A stretch of 64,000 nucleotides of DNA, from contig NCSJ02000008.1 in NCBI GenBank assembly GCA_002812745.2, positions 62,001 through 126,000 of the forward strand, given 5' to 3'. The notes beneath the pieces were generated by a model. The model saw nothing but the letters and a program-made list of their open reading frames with translations, had not been told where the DNA came from and did no database searches. Below are positions 1-10,522 of the stretch, piece by piece (the first letter of the stretch is position 1; each line of letters begins with the position of its first letter). Both the position numbers and the translations under genes were made by a program. The DNA is from Scytalidium lignicola. Taxonomy: Eukaryota > Ascomycota > Leotiomycetes.

Positions 1-433
1 ATGGGCCAATCTTGGCTTCGAGAAGTAGAAATAATTCTGGCGCGACAATCCCGAGACATAGGTTCATGATACTGAGCAGAAAACCAATAACAATCAGTTG
101 GTAGTTTCCAACACCCAGGCGCCACGAGAAGTCGTTATTTGCCACTGCCATGATAGCAACAACTGCACAAATGAACGCCAGACCAGCCGCAAATAGGTCT
201 ATAGCGTAGAGTCTCTTCTTTATTGTCGGCCTGCCAAGCGGCAGGAGGGAAGATGACTTAGAAGCAGCAGACGACATATCCCGAAGCTGGAATTCTCTCT
301 GTTGGCCATCTATAAGAGGTGCCAAAGCGCCATCGTCGAATTCTGATGTACGATATGTGTTGAAAGAAGCTGGTGGTGATATCCCATGGTTATGACTGTC
401 GCGATCAGTCGGATCCGATTGTTGTGAAGCCAT
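1..433 (-). CDS. Multi-pass membrane protein of unknown function, N-terminal part, cut by window edge
   Basis: An open frame runs from an ATG at 433 down to base 1 with no stop, giving 144 codons of an incomplete protein. The first ~75 residues are polar and Ser/Gln/Asp-rich. Next comes a basic stretch (PTIKKRLYAIDL), a hydrophobic helix (AAGLAFICAVVAIMAV), a short loop with NNDFSWRLGVGNYQ, and a second hydrophobic helix ending LFLLLEAKIGP. The polar-tail-then-helices layout recalls a group of multi-pass hypothetical membrane proteins common in filamentous ascomycetes. I recognise the style but know no function. The remaining exons lie to the left of the window. Confidence in a real gene is good; the role is unknown. 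Confidence 0.75.
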   Translation of the reverse strand, partial: MASQQSDPTDRDSHNHGISPPASFNTYRTSEFDDGALAPLIDGQQREFQLRDMSSAASKSSSLLPLGRPTIKKRLYAIDLFAAGLAFICAVVAIMAVANNDFSWRLGVGNYQLIVIGFLLSIMNLCLGIVAPELFLLLEAKIGP

Positions 434-1505
434 AGTATTTTTTTTGAAAAGATGCAGAAGAGGCTTTCCTGGATAGCCGCCACCCTCGTTGAACGTTCGA
501 AAAAAGATAAGATGACTATATATGAAAGATGGACACGCCGCAAATAGAGTACTTACTGGATCCTTGAGTACAAAAAGACAAAACGGCCTGCTGTGCCACG
601 GCCCTGCAGTGGTCTTGAGCAGGCAAAACTTTGCATGCAGCATAACTTATAACTTAGCACGAAGAAGCCTAGCCTACAGTAAACCTGAGAAGATAATAAG
701 AGTACACAGACGCTGGAGTTGTGCGGCAAAGCCAAGCATCCTTGTACTGTGGGGATTCACTTGCATGTCATTGATATCAATACCTAGAGGCTTACTCAGC
801 CCCGATCGAATTAGTTCACAAGAGCCTCACAGGATGGAGCAGATGAAACTCATCATTGGCAGAAGAGAGTCAAGAGACCTGAGTTGGGTATCTCAGCGGT
901 AAAGCTAGGCACATCTGGCCTGGTCATAAACGCCGCATGTAATTTATTGCGATCCAGCTAGGGTTGACACGACGTTTCTTACCACCCTGTGTGCCACATG
1001 TAACTGGCAGCTACGTTATAGTGACGCTAGCTCTTGGAATGCGCAAAACTGTATTTATAATCATTAAATTAATATTACATCAATGAAGCCTTAAAATAAA
1101 TGGACTATAAGGAATAATTAAATTCATAAAATGACTAAACAATACAAGGCTAACTAGTGTTATTATAACTTGTTGAATAATGTAATGAAAGGAATAGTTT
1201 AGAAAGATTAAATTGATTATTATATTCGGAGACTATGGATCTAAGAGGCGAAGCAACATTCTTACCACTAAATCTGGATGTTTGCCTCAACATCACAGAC
1301 CTAAATTGTGTATTAATATATGATGATATCGATATTGTAGTAATGACGATTCAAATATAAATTGTGCTACGCTAAAGAGTGAAATATACTGGGCATGGAA
1401 GAGATACATACTGAACTGTGTGAATACATGTTAATGAAAGTGAGTAAGAGATTCAAGAGAGAAATTCAAGATTTTCGTGAACAAATGGGACAGGAGCATC
1501 ATAAC
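434..1505. other. Intergenic, no supported gene
   Basis: The stretch separates the starts/ends of two minus-strand genes. A 126-codon plus-strand frame at 522-902 has no recognisable motif and a composition unlike the neighbouring genes. From about 1030 to 1450 the DNA is strongly AT-rich. I see no convincing gene, RNA or repeat. Confidence 0.6.
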
Positions 1506-3080
1506 TTAATCTGACCAAGGGTCGTACCCAGTGTCAGGATGCGGCCATCCCAGATCCTCTGCAATATCAGACCAATGCAGCGTCTCATCTGTCTCCGAGG
1601 TGGAAGAGAAAGATCTGCCTCCAAGCCCCGTCCCTAAAGACCTCATCTTTTCCTCAGCAGCCTTTTTAGCTTCTTGAAGCCTCTTTCTCTCTTCTCGCTT
1701 TCGCTCTTCTTCTGATCTCTTAATCTGGGCCCACTTTTGAAGCTCGTCCTCGTGTTGTATGCACCATAACACAACATCTCTCGTGGCCAGGACATCTTCC
1801 ATACAATCATGGGTGCTTTTCTTGTTGTCTCGGAATTTGATATGAAGCAGTTCACGACAGAGAGTATCAAGACCCCACTGACGGGCTTCACCAACAGCCT
1901 CTCTTGTCAGGATTGCTGAGTCCACAATACGAGGATGTATCAACCTCAAAACGTCCAGGTCATTCCGTAAGGCATGTCCTACAAGAATGGTACTCTCGTC
2001 AATAAGTCTCCATAATGCCTCCCGCGCTCCGTTCCAGCCCAGCAATGCTTCCCCGCGCGCTGCAGCAGCATCCACTTCAAAACGTGTTATTCCATGAATT
2101 CTTGTGCTCCAATCTAAGATTATCCTCTCCGGACGTACGTAATGGTTCAGAAGCACTGCACCGGTGATGAAGTCAACTGCGGACAAGAAGATAACTTCAG
2201 CTCCTCCGCCTTTAACGTGTGCCATTTCACAGTCTAGAACAACCGCTTGAAATTTTGGTTTGCTGGGAGAGGCAGGGGGAGTGTAGGCATAACTTTGGTA
2301 TCGGACAGCGACTTGTGGATCTAAATTTGCATAATAGTGCGTCGACAGTGAGATACAACCCTTTGATGCCATTCCACAACAGGAATATATCTTTGGCCCG
2401 ACTTGTCGTTGCTACAAAATAAAGTTTCAGCTCTTATTCTATATGTTTATAGTAAGGTTGCAAACCTTTGTTCCTGCTGTTCCTCTGTGGAAGCGACATA
2501 TGAATGAAGCTTTTCTTTGGGCGACTATATGTGAACGAGTTAGGCCAGTCCCAATGAAGAGAATCCTAGTGAGCATACCACCGCAATTCTTGCATTTGCG
2601 GAGAGAAGCAAGTTCCTCCGCAGTATATTGATATATTCGGTAGCTGTTTTGCAGCAAGCTTTCTGGTGAATGACAACGCCAGGATAGCGATTCAAGGACT
2701 TCCAGCTGTTGCGCAGCCGAGATCACCGACCACCGTTTGTCTCTTTGTTCCGGGATTTCAACACTTTCGGGAGTGAAGACCTGAGGAATAGTGTGCCTAG
2801 AAGTAGGGATAACCGTGGGTAACTGTGGCAAATGCGTAGGTTTAAGTTTGATTTTGCGAAGTTGAGATAAATCGGTTGAAGACTTGTTGCGAGAAGGCTG
2901 TGCTAGACTTCTGTGTTGGGTAGAGGTTTTGAGGTGCTGGTCAAGAGCTTGCTGACTTTGAAAGTGCCTGCTGCACTTTAGGCAATCGAATTCGTGTGCT
3001 GGAGAGGACAAGTGCTGGTCAAGAGATTTCTGACTGTTAAATGACCTGTCGCAGGTTGCGTATGGGCAGTGTACCGCCAT
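1506..3080 (-). CDS. C2H2 zinc finger plus DEDDh 3'-5' exonuclease protein (REX-like RNA exonuclease family)
   Basis: Two exons, 3080-2466 and 2411-1506, flank a 54-bp GT-AG intron; the phases agree and give 506 aa. The N-terminus has two C2H2-like fingers (C5-x4-C10...H23-x5-H29, then FDCLKC...H). A Cys/His patch follows near residue 162 (CKNCGG, CRFHRG) and is completed across the splice by YSCC, which supports the junction. The nuclease domain begins near residue 260: VVLDCEMAH (first DE pair), VGHALRNDLDVLR, and HDCMEDVLATR (final H/D). The C-terminal ~80 residues are Lys/Glu/Arg-rich and probably a coiled coil. Known relatives are DEDDh exonucleases that trim RNA 3' ends. The substrate here is inferred, not shown. 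All catalytic residues are visible, so activity is likely. Confidence 0.9.
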
Positions 3081-5518
3081 TTCCCCTCAATGTTTCCGAA
3101 GCTGAGGATGAGAGATCAACGTCGAACTTCAGGCTTCACCCTTCCGCAGCGGATCGTCAGCCTTGAGCAACTTAGATACTCTTCTAGGGGGGAAACTGAA
3201 GGAAGTGCAAGATGTCCAGCATATGCAGGTTGTGGTGTATATTTATTATGCAAAGCTGGCACGGAAATGTGTTGGAAGTTCGGCCAACCATGTACATACC
3301 CGTCACACCGCGGATTAGGTAACCTCACAGGCGGGGTGAAGATAATTTAGTTAGAAGGACCACCACACCACTTTACATAAATCAAAAATATTTTTTGACC
3401 ATCGTAAGACCACAACATCAAAAATCTCTAAAAATGAACTCCTAAGAATCATTATTAGGAATGGTAGTGAAATTTCTTCGTACTCTCACTCTTGGTCACA
3501 TAGATATGATAACGCGAGCTAGTGAGATCTCGAGCTCACTAAACAAAGTCTGAGATTAAGTGAATTGATTCTGTAAGTTTTTATCTGTTATCGAGTTTTC
3601 TCCTAGCTTTATATTTATGGTCCATCTACGTTAATCACCATTCTTCGCATATTTACCAACCAATACCAGTACGATCCTCTTCATATAGTTCAGTCCCGTG
3701 GTGAATTGAAATGTTCATACTGTGCCAGAGCTCCTATATTTGCTAGTGGAGTGTAGGATCATCTATTTTATATTTATCAACCAAAGTATGAGAAAGAATA
3801 CATTTAATAGCGTGTTGATCATTTCAGTTGCAGGAGTGTTTGACACATGACACAAGAAATATGAGGGTGCAGCATACGTTGCAAACTACTATTGGCTTTG
3901 CTTCGGTAACTCAAGATCACTTAGTGCTATGCTGGTACCAATAGCTTTGAGCCCATTGGGGAGTTTGCCAGCAATTATGGTCAAAATTGCTGGCAGAAAC
4001 CACTAGTTCACCTTCTGCTGCATCTTGAATCATGCTTGTTAGGTAGAATGTCACGATTAAGGCCCCCCCTACTCAAGAAACGTAACGTAATCAAGGACTT
4101 TCTAAGGTATCCTACCGTGTATCCGAATTTAGAAGACATTTTGAATACTTAATAATTATAGAGTATAGAAACTGTATCCTTACGAATATTTAGTTTAACT
4201 CGAGTCTTCGAGCTTATCTAGATGAGGGAGGATATATTTATGGCCTATTAGACCCAGTAAAGTGAGGTTGATTTTGTAGTGGCCTATAAAATACCGGATG
4301 AAAATTTTGAACGAGATTTTGTTTAGTTGTTCGTCTATTATTGCAGGCTCGCTACTTCTCTGGAGTTAATGTTAGTTAACGATCAGAAACTTTCTGAATG
4401 TTTTGATATGGATCTCGATACTAATCCCAATAATCACAACTAAGATATATTCAAGGCTTCTGAGAACGGTATACAATCTACACTACACACTCGCACTGTC
4501 AAGGTGCTAGCACCTACTATAAATCTTGTGTTGGTATTTCTCGTTCGTAATTTCAGGACTCTAGCATTCCCAACATCGATTGATCTAAACGTCACTCTTT
4601 ATCATACTTTAAAATTCCCTGTTGTCCATATCACTAAGTGTAGACGAAGCGAAACATGAACTCTTTTCCTTGGCGGTAGTAAACAGATTCATTGATTACT
4701 GATAACCGCTTCCAATTGGACAGATAGTAGCTCCTATTTTGATACGTAGTACATAAGTACATTAGTACATTCGCCCCAGCTTCTAGTAAAATCATCTAAA
4801 AGTGATATCGAATGCCGAGTTGTTTCTGCCATCTTTTTGGGGCGCTTATGAGAAGAAGACGCATCCTCACTCTACTACCAGGTGTTAGTTCCACTGTCCT
4901 GTACATCTATTGCCTACTCACCATTATTTTCTATATATAGCCACTTCATAGCTCTGTGAATCAACAGTCAGTTCAATTTGTCGTAGAATTTTCTCGCACA
5001 ATTTCAGCAGACTTCTGTAAGTAATATGAGTTCTCTTGTTCAAGCTCGGCATGCGATATCGATCATGATAAACATGCTATGATAATCATTCAATTAACTT
5101 GAATTCATATCTCATAAATACGAGACACAAATCTGACAGATAATTCAAAGATAAGTTTCGTTTTATAGCATGCCTCCCTGATCAATTAAGATCATGGTAG
5201 TTGCAGGAAGCTCATTAAGTACGCTACTATATAATAGTTGTGTCCAACCATTCGGGAAGTAACCCACACAAGTGAGGTAGGGACCGCTGGTAGCCTCAGT
5301 TGAACAAACTTCACAGTAACAAGATAATTAAGGTCAACTGCAACGTTCAAGATATCTATTCTAGGATTTATTTATGTTAACTTACCAACTCGCACATCCT
5401 CAAACCATTGAATTGGAAAGCGACTAGCGACATAAGTGCCTGGTGTGGCAAACATTATATATTCTAACATAATCTAATAAAATTGAGACCCCCAACAATA
5501 TTTGGTATCGATAAAGCA
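3081..5518. other. 2.4-kb gene-free AT-rich stretch
   Basis: No frame here shows family motifs or plausible splice-joined exons. The 3069-3350 plus-strand frame is antisense to the zinc-finger gene and its promoter and looks spurious. The DNA is AT-rich with many TA steps and short frames broken by stops. It could be a decayed transposon, but I cannot recognise reverse-transcriptase or transposase motifs, so I leave it unassigned. Confidence 0.6.
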
Positions 5519-6865
5519 TTATCGTAACTTGAATACTTCTAGCGGCCACTGGATGTAAGGATGCAATCGCTTATCGAGTCGGCTTAAGATCGTACTGAGA
5601 AGCCTCGTAGCTCGACCTTCAAAATACCAATTTTCCTCAACTTTCTTTAACAAGATACAATAGTGCGCTAACAATATGAGAGCTCCAGTATGTCCGTCAA
5701 CTAGAAGATCCATATACTCGTCAGAGACCCTTATTGGCCATGTTCGTAACGCATCCCATGTCGTGAAGGAGTCTCCTAGGAGATGAGCATGAGAGAGAGC
5801 GGGAGCCAGTTCTGTAGCTGCTTCATTATATATTCTGCATACGGAGTCTGACCACGTTTCTTCACAAGACTCTTGTGATGCCGCGGAAAGTAAATAGTCA
5901 ACCAGCTCTGTAGTATCATGATTCGCTGATGGAGTAATAGGTAGGTCCCATGCCAATGCTAAAGTCCTGACCGGGCCAGAAGCAAGGCAATCCCACACGT
6001 CACATAGAGTAGAACAGCCGGTTCGAAGCAAATGTAGCCAGCTTGGAAGCACTTCCATCGAGTTTTGATCCACTAAGAATAATGCTTCGTCTTGCTTTTC
6101 GGATGCAAATGAGCAGATGACGAGAAGATAAGAAAAAACGAGCACGGCATCGCAGTTATCTTTACTTAAATTAGTAATTGCGGTTCGGAACAGTCGCATT
6201 GCATCTCCTTGATGGGTGCTTGCTATGATGGCGTAGTCTCTCTGCTGAGAGGAATCTGTAACGGCTAAATGTAGTGCAGCGCATGCTAAGAGACCGTGCA
6301 TAAGAAATGCATTCTGATGAGCTAGTTGTGGGATTGTGGATTGCCACATTCCCCTTGTCACCGTATCTGGAGCCAGGGTCAGGCTCGTTGAACTAATGAA
6401 GTGATCAAGAAGAAGAGTGTCAAGTTCGCTGAGACGTGTGGAAGGTGGGCTTGTAAAGTAGTGTATCATATTGCCCCTGAAGAATGTTTGCACAGGTACA
6501 GAATGCCAGTCGGCATCATCGTCGCCCTTTCTGTCATGTTTAGTGCTCCAGTGGTGCCTCATTCGCTTTTCAGAAATGCAGAGGTGTGGGCAGCTGTCGC
6601 ATTGGAGTCCATCTTGGATTGGTAGGAACGGAACCGGGAACTCCTTGATACTGGCCGCAATCACTTGTTCCGGCTTATCAAGGGGGAATCCAGCGACGTA
6701 TTGCATGTATGGTCGTCTATAGGACCGGAGTACACGATGGATCTCTTTAAGGTGGCGTGCCAATGCGCCCGGTTGGATTGCATATTGACAGGAGAGGCAG
6801 ATCAGTACTCTGTAATCAGGAAGATATCGTAATAACTCAGCAGGCGGGAAAATATCCGATGGCAT
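5519..6865 (-). CDS. OrsD-type C2H2-like zinc finger regulator with fungal transcription-factor domain
   Basis: A single-exon protein of 448 aa starts at the ATG at 6865; the frame upstream opens only from a TTG. Residues ~22-45 carry CLSCQYAIQPGALARHLKEIH, a C-x2-C...H-x4-H pattern typical of the OrsD/DUF3505 zinc-finger-like domain. A second CDSC...HH pair lies near residues 87-108. From ~residue 135 on the sequence resembles the UPC2-like/Fungal_trans_2 helical domain: LDTLLLDHFISSTSL, QLAHQNAFLMHGLLACAALHLA. No Zn2Cys6 cluster is present, so the OrsD-like finger takes its place at the N-terminus. It is divergent from the dehydrogenase at 7469 with 603 bp between start codons. I infer a transcriptional regulator, possibly of that neighbour. 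Confidence 0.8.
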   Translation of the reverse strand: MPSDIFPPAELLRYLPDYRVLICLSCQYAIQPGALARHLKEIHRVLRSYRRPYMQYVAGFPLDKPEQVIAASIKEFPVPFLPIQDGLQCDSCPHLCISEKRMRHHWSTKHDRKGDDDADWHSVPVQTFFRGNMIHYFTSPPSTRLSELDTLLLDHFISSTSLTLAPDTVTRGMWQSTIPQLAHQNAFLMHGLLACAALHLAVTDSSQQRDYAIIASTHQGDAMRLFRTAITNLSKDNCDAVLVFSYLLVICSFASEKQDEALFLVDQNSMEVLPSWLHLLRTGCSTLCDVWDCLASGPVRTLALAWDLPITPSANHDTTELVDYLLSAASQESCEETWSDSVCRIYNEAATELAPALSHAHLLGDSFTTWDALRTWPIRVSDEYMDLLVDGHTGALILLAHYCILLKKVEENWYFEGRATRLLSTILSRLDKRLHPYIQWPLEVFKLR

Positions 6866-7468
6866 GATCGGAAAACACTCTGTTTCTAGCTGCTCAGGTA
6901 GAGCGGATTGACGGTGCCGTTCTGTTGAATACACGTGTAATGGGTTTATCAAGGTACTCTTCTCAATTCATCTCGCTAGTTCGAAGAGATGAGCTGCGGC
7001 CGCGGGGGCAAGGCAGGCGTTGAATACGACATTCCCATTCCCGCCACAGCTGTTAACAGTGCAATTGGCTGAGACCCAACTAAATCGTCATATACAAACA
7101 GTTCCCCCTGATGTGTTTAACTGAATACGGAGACTTGCCTAAATATTACCTGCCTTCGGAACATTTGCCGCTGTCTTAAACCCCGAAACCAGTTCGGCGC
7201 CAATCAAATCCCTAACACCAGCACGAGGCGCTAGACTGGAACGGAACCGTCGATTTCACAATGCTTGGTTGGTGTTGCCATTGAGAGGATCAAGTCCACC
7301 CAAATCGACGGTGTCGTTCCTGTATAGTAACCTCGATCCGGTTGAGATAATTCCTGAATAAATATAACTTAAAAGGCCGCCATATGTATGTGAATGTAGG
7401 TCATTTTTATAACTTGTATTTTTAGCACACAGGGAAGGATACGTCTTTTCTCACTCTACTGCTTCACT
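6866..7468. promoter_or_regulatory. Divergent promoter region between OrsD-type regulator and dehydrogenase
   Basis: About 600 bp separate the two start codons, so each gene must draw its promoter from here. It contains an inverted repeat (7238-7256 and 7302-7320) described separately. A pyrimidine-rich stretch directly before the ATG at 7469 is typical of fungal transcription/translation starts. No clear TATA box decides either start. Confidence 0.6.
7238..7320. repeat. 19-nt imperfect inverted repeat in divergent promoter
   Basis: The left arm 7238-7256 (core CCGTCGATTT) matches the reverse complement of the right arm 7302-7320 (core AAATCGACGG) at 17 of 19 positions, with a 45-nt spacer. 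The outer ends also pair (GGAACG / CGTTCC). It could be a paired operator for the adjacent regulator, a cruciform, or a very short fold-back element. The sequence alone cannot separate these. Confidence 0.75.
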
Positions 7469-8425
7469 ATGGAATACACTCGCACAGTCTTGATCACTGG
7501 TGGCACTTCCGGGCTTGGTTTCCACTGCGCTACAAATATTGCCCGGCAGCATCCTGAATACCTTGTTGTTGTTGCTTCTCGAACAGACAATGCTGCCGCA
7601 GAATCAATAAATAAGAGCTTAAAACAAAAAAATGTCACATATCTCTCACTCGACCTGGCTAGTCTGACCAATGTCCGCGCTTTTGTGAAGAACTGGGAAT
7701 CCAAGAACTTCCCCCCGATTCAAATTCTTCTTCTCAATGCCGGCCTTCAATTTCCTCATAAGTTACGCAAAACATCCGACGGCATGGAAGCAACATTCGC
7801 AATCAACCACGTCGGTCATGCATTGTTATTTCACCTCCTATACCGTCATTTAGACCCCAAGGCTCGCGTTGTCATCACAGCAAGTGGAACCCACGACCCA
7901 GCTCAGAAAACCGGTCTTCCAGATGCGAAATATACCACAGCTGAAGAGCTCGCCCATCCAACAGCTGCAACGGTCAATAACCCAGGCCGACAGCGATATG
8001 CAACAAGCAAACTTGTGAATATCATGTGGACATACGCGTTGAATCGCCGACTCTCTAACGCCAAAAAGAACATTACAGTTGTAGCATTTGATCCTGGCCT
8101 CATGCCGGGGACTGGGCTCGCACGAGAAGCTAGCGGAGCCGAGCACTGGCTCTGGATACACTTGATGCCGCGTATGATTCCATTATTACGTGCGCTTCTT
8201 ACCCCTAATATCCACACCGTTGAGGATTCTGGAGCTAGCTTGACGCGGCTTGCTCTGGATAGCGAGATAGAAAGCCAAAGCGGTGCCTATTTTGAAGGCC
8301 GGAAGGTAATCAAGAGTAGTGTGGAGAGTTATGATGAGAGCAAGCAGGAGGAGCTTTGGGGATGGACGGTAAAAAATGTTGCCTTGGATAAAGAAGAGGC
8401 AAAGAGATTTGAGATGCTGTCTTGA
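7469..8425 (+). CDS. Short-chain dehydrogenase/reductase
   Basis: This intronless 318-aa SDR has all core motifs: the NAD(P)-binding TGGTSGLG at residues ~11-18, NAG after the fourth strand (LLLNAGLQF), a catalytic Ser in VVITASGTHD, and YATSK with the catalytic Tyr and Lys. The long insertion before YATSK and the C-terminal extension resemble the WW-oxidoreductase/retinol-dehydrogenase/protochlorophyllide-reductase-like branch. Such enzymes oxidise or reduce alcohol/ketone groups; the substrate is unknown. It is divergent from the OrsD-type regulator and followed by a secreted lactonase-like gene and a P450 on the same strand, which suggests (inference) a shared oxidative role. Confidence 0.92.
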   Translation: MEYTRTVLITGGTSGLGFHCATNIARQHPEYLVVVASRTDNAAAESINKSLKQKNVTYLSLDLASLTNVRAFVKNWESKNFPPIQILLLNAGLQFPHKLRKTSDGMEATFAINHVGHALLFHLLYRHLDPKARVVITASGTHDPAQKTGLPDAKYTTAEELAHPTAATVNNPGRQRYATSKLVNIMWTYALNRRLSNAKKNITVVAFDPGLMPGTGLAREASGAEHWLWIHLMPRMIPLLRALLTPNIHTVEDSGASLTRLALDSEIESQSGAYFEGRKVIKSSVESYDESKQEELWGWTVKNVALDKEEAKRFEMLS

Positions 8426-9238
8426 CCATTTGTTGTAGACGCAAGATATTAGCCTTTTCCTTCTTCTCATAAACTAAGAAAGTCAGCAACAAAATTGCGA
8501 TCTATGACATTGTCTCAATTAATATAGATATGTTGTTTAAATTAGTAATAATATTTCAGGACATGCAATTATTCATCGAAATACATCATCTTGTTTCATT
8601 TTAAGATATTTTCACTAAAACACATTCAATATAAGATGAATGAATTTTTATTACAAAGTTGATAATAATGCTTGCTATGTGATTATTATTTTTATGTTCA
8701 TCGCTCATGCGGATGTCTTGTAAAATCTTGAATCGCTGGATTTCTAGTAAACGTTCAATATCAATGTTCACATCCCAGTGAAACTTGAACTTGACCAACG
8801 ATTCATATACGTAAAAATCTTTGTGCGATAGCGATTGTTACAAAGTCTTTGCGTTTATGTCACAAAGGGAATGTCTCCAAAGTATTGAAGTAGCTCGCAA
8901 AGTTGCACAACGCTTCACGGAAATAAGCTGCACTTGATGTTGTCCCCGAGGCAAGGATTTTGTTAATAATTATCCAATCGTAAAATTTAGCTCAATTCTA
9001 CAGTATGCACCCCGCTTCAAAAGAACTTGCTTCAGTCGATTATTTAATTTAAACCTTCTCCAAGAGCCGTAGCCCTCAACCCTGGCCCTGGTCGTACCCC
9101 AATCTACCCCGAGATGTTCCTTCTAACCCCAAGTATTTCTCCAACTAATTGATGAGGAAGAAGTACAAAAAGGCCCATCAGGAGCTGGGGACAGCCTGTC
9201 AATCTGATTTGTGGTAACCTCCTCGCTCAATCATCAAG
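8426..9238. other. AT-rich intergenic, no supported gene
   Basis: The first half (8480-8800) is very AT-rich with no motif-bearing frame. The second half leads into the lactonase-like gene, has a more balanced composition near its start and is probably its promoter. Nothing else was seen. Confidence 0.6.
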
Positions 9239-10522
9239 ATGCAACCCTCAGTGTTCTCCATACTGATATCAGCGCAGAGCCTATGCATGGGCATTGCGGC
9301 TGCCCAGCCAGGTGTGGTCAAACCCCTGGCTGAGGGGTGCGGGCCTACGTCTTCAAACATTGTCTGCATCAACAAATATGGTGCAGTAATGCCATACCAC
9401 TTCTTTCGCCCTTTTGCTACGTCTACCAATGTGACCACATATGGCGACACCTCGGTGCCAGCGGACCCATCCTTCGCCCAGGTGAAGGATGCTGACTTTC
9501 TCGTCTTTGATAAATACCGTGGTCTGGCAGCACTGGGCCCCAATCCCCGCTACGATTTTATGTTTGGCCCATCAGACGGCGTCACAAGTGGTATACATGA
9601 AGCACCAGTGTATGCTCCAGTGCAGAACAAGCTGTTCTTCTCCCAGTTAGGTCCACCAGAAGGCGTCCTGCCGCAACTGGTCATCGACCTCAACGTGAAC
9701 CCACCCACCATCGCCAACTATACTCCAGATCCGCCGGTCTACTTCCCCAATGGTGGTGCATTCCGCAAAGGGCAGATAATCTTTGGCACGGCAGGAGGCA
9801 TTGACACTGTTGGTACCGGCTCTCAAGCCGGAGAGCAACGTACGGGCATCCGATCCGTAGATCCGGCGACAAACAAAAGCACCGTCCTCTTGAATAACTA
9901 TTTTGGCAACTATTTCAATGGCCTTGACGATCTTACCGTGCACCCAGTCACGGGCGATATCTGGTTCACCGACCCGTTCTACGGATACCTTAACAACGAA
10001 ACAGACACGCCGCCTCAACTTCCCGTTGCAAGCTGGCGTTTCGTCCCAGAAACGGGAGCAGTATACCTCGCTGACTCTACTCTAACGTTGCCTAATGGAA
10101 TAGCCTTCTCTCCAGACGGTCGAAGTCTATATATCTGCGACACTTCCTCCTCGTCTGGAAACATCTCTGCGCCGGTAGGAGACCGTCGCCTGCCATTTAA
10201 TCCAGGCCTGCCACGGACCATATACAAATGGGATGTTAGTGCTGACGGCACCACTATCAGCAACAAGCGTGCCTTCTATTTGAGCCCAGACTGGATCCCA
10301 GATGGGCTTAAGGTGGCGCAGAACGGTTACGTCGTTACCGCTACCGGGAAGGGGGTCGATATTCTGGATGAGCATGGAATTCCGTTGTTGAGGATCCAGA
10401 CCAATTATACGGTTCAAAACATCCAGTGGACTGGTGGTGCAAACTTGAAGACCTTTTGGTTGACGGGGAACGGAGGGGTAAGTAAGGTGGAGTGGGAGCT
10501 GCAAGGGCAGAGGTATAAGTAA
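9239..10522 (+). CDS. Secreted SMP-30/gluconolactonase-like beta-propeller protein
   Basis: A single exon of 427 aa. Residues 1-~22 form a signal peptide (hydrophobic core SVFSILISAQSLCMGIAAA, likely cleavage before QPGVV). From ~residue 115 it reads as an SMP-30/gluconolactonase/LRE-like propeller. Candidate metal ligands sit in the expected motifs: GIHEAPVY (Glu), LPNGIAFSPDG (Asn) and WIPDGLKVAQNG (Asp). Repeated FTDP/YICD/YLSPDW strand segments match propeller blades. Members hydrolyse lactones or related esters; the substrate here is unknown. Several N-x-S/T sites fit a secreted glycoprotein. It lies between the SDR and P450 on the same strand. Confidence 0.85.
   Translation: MQPSVFSILISAQSLCMGIAAAQPGVVKPLAEGCGPTSSNIVCINKYGAVMPYHFFRPFATSTNVTTYGDTSVPADPSFAQVKDADFLVFDKYRGLAALGPNPRYDFMFGPSDGVTSGIHEAPVYAPVQNKLFFSQLGPPEGVLPQLVIDLNVNPPTIANYTPDPPVYFPNGGAFRKGQIIFGTAGGIDTVGTGSQAGEQRTGIRSVDPATNKSTVLLNNYFGNYFNGLDDLTVHPVTGDIWFTDPFYGYLNNETDTPPQLPVASWRFVPETGAVYLADSTLTLPNGIAFSPDGRSLYICDTSSSSGNISAPVGDRRLPFNPGLPRTIYKWDVSADGTTISNKRAFYLSPDWIPDGLKVAQNGYVVTATGKGVDILDEHGIPLLRIQTNYTVQNIQWTGGANLKTFWLTGNGGVSKVEWELQGQRYK

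Noticed and set aside
522..902. 126-codon plus-strand open frame
   Set aside because: No motif, no plausible splice partner, and it overlaps an unrelated antisense frame.
3069..3350. Plus-strand frame antisense to the start of the exonuclease gene
   Set aside because: Covers the promoter and first codons of a well-supported gene on the other strand; no family features.
3505..3545. Near-palindrome AGTGAGATCTCGAG...CTCACT
   Set aside because: Arms of only about six bases pair well; expected by chance in a long non-coding stretch.
9647..10504. Several antisense frames within the lactonase-like gene
   Set aside because: Shadow frames of a single strong coding exon with a signal peptide and metal-site motifs.
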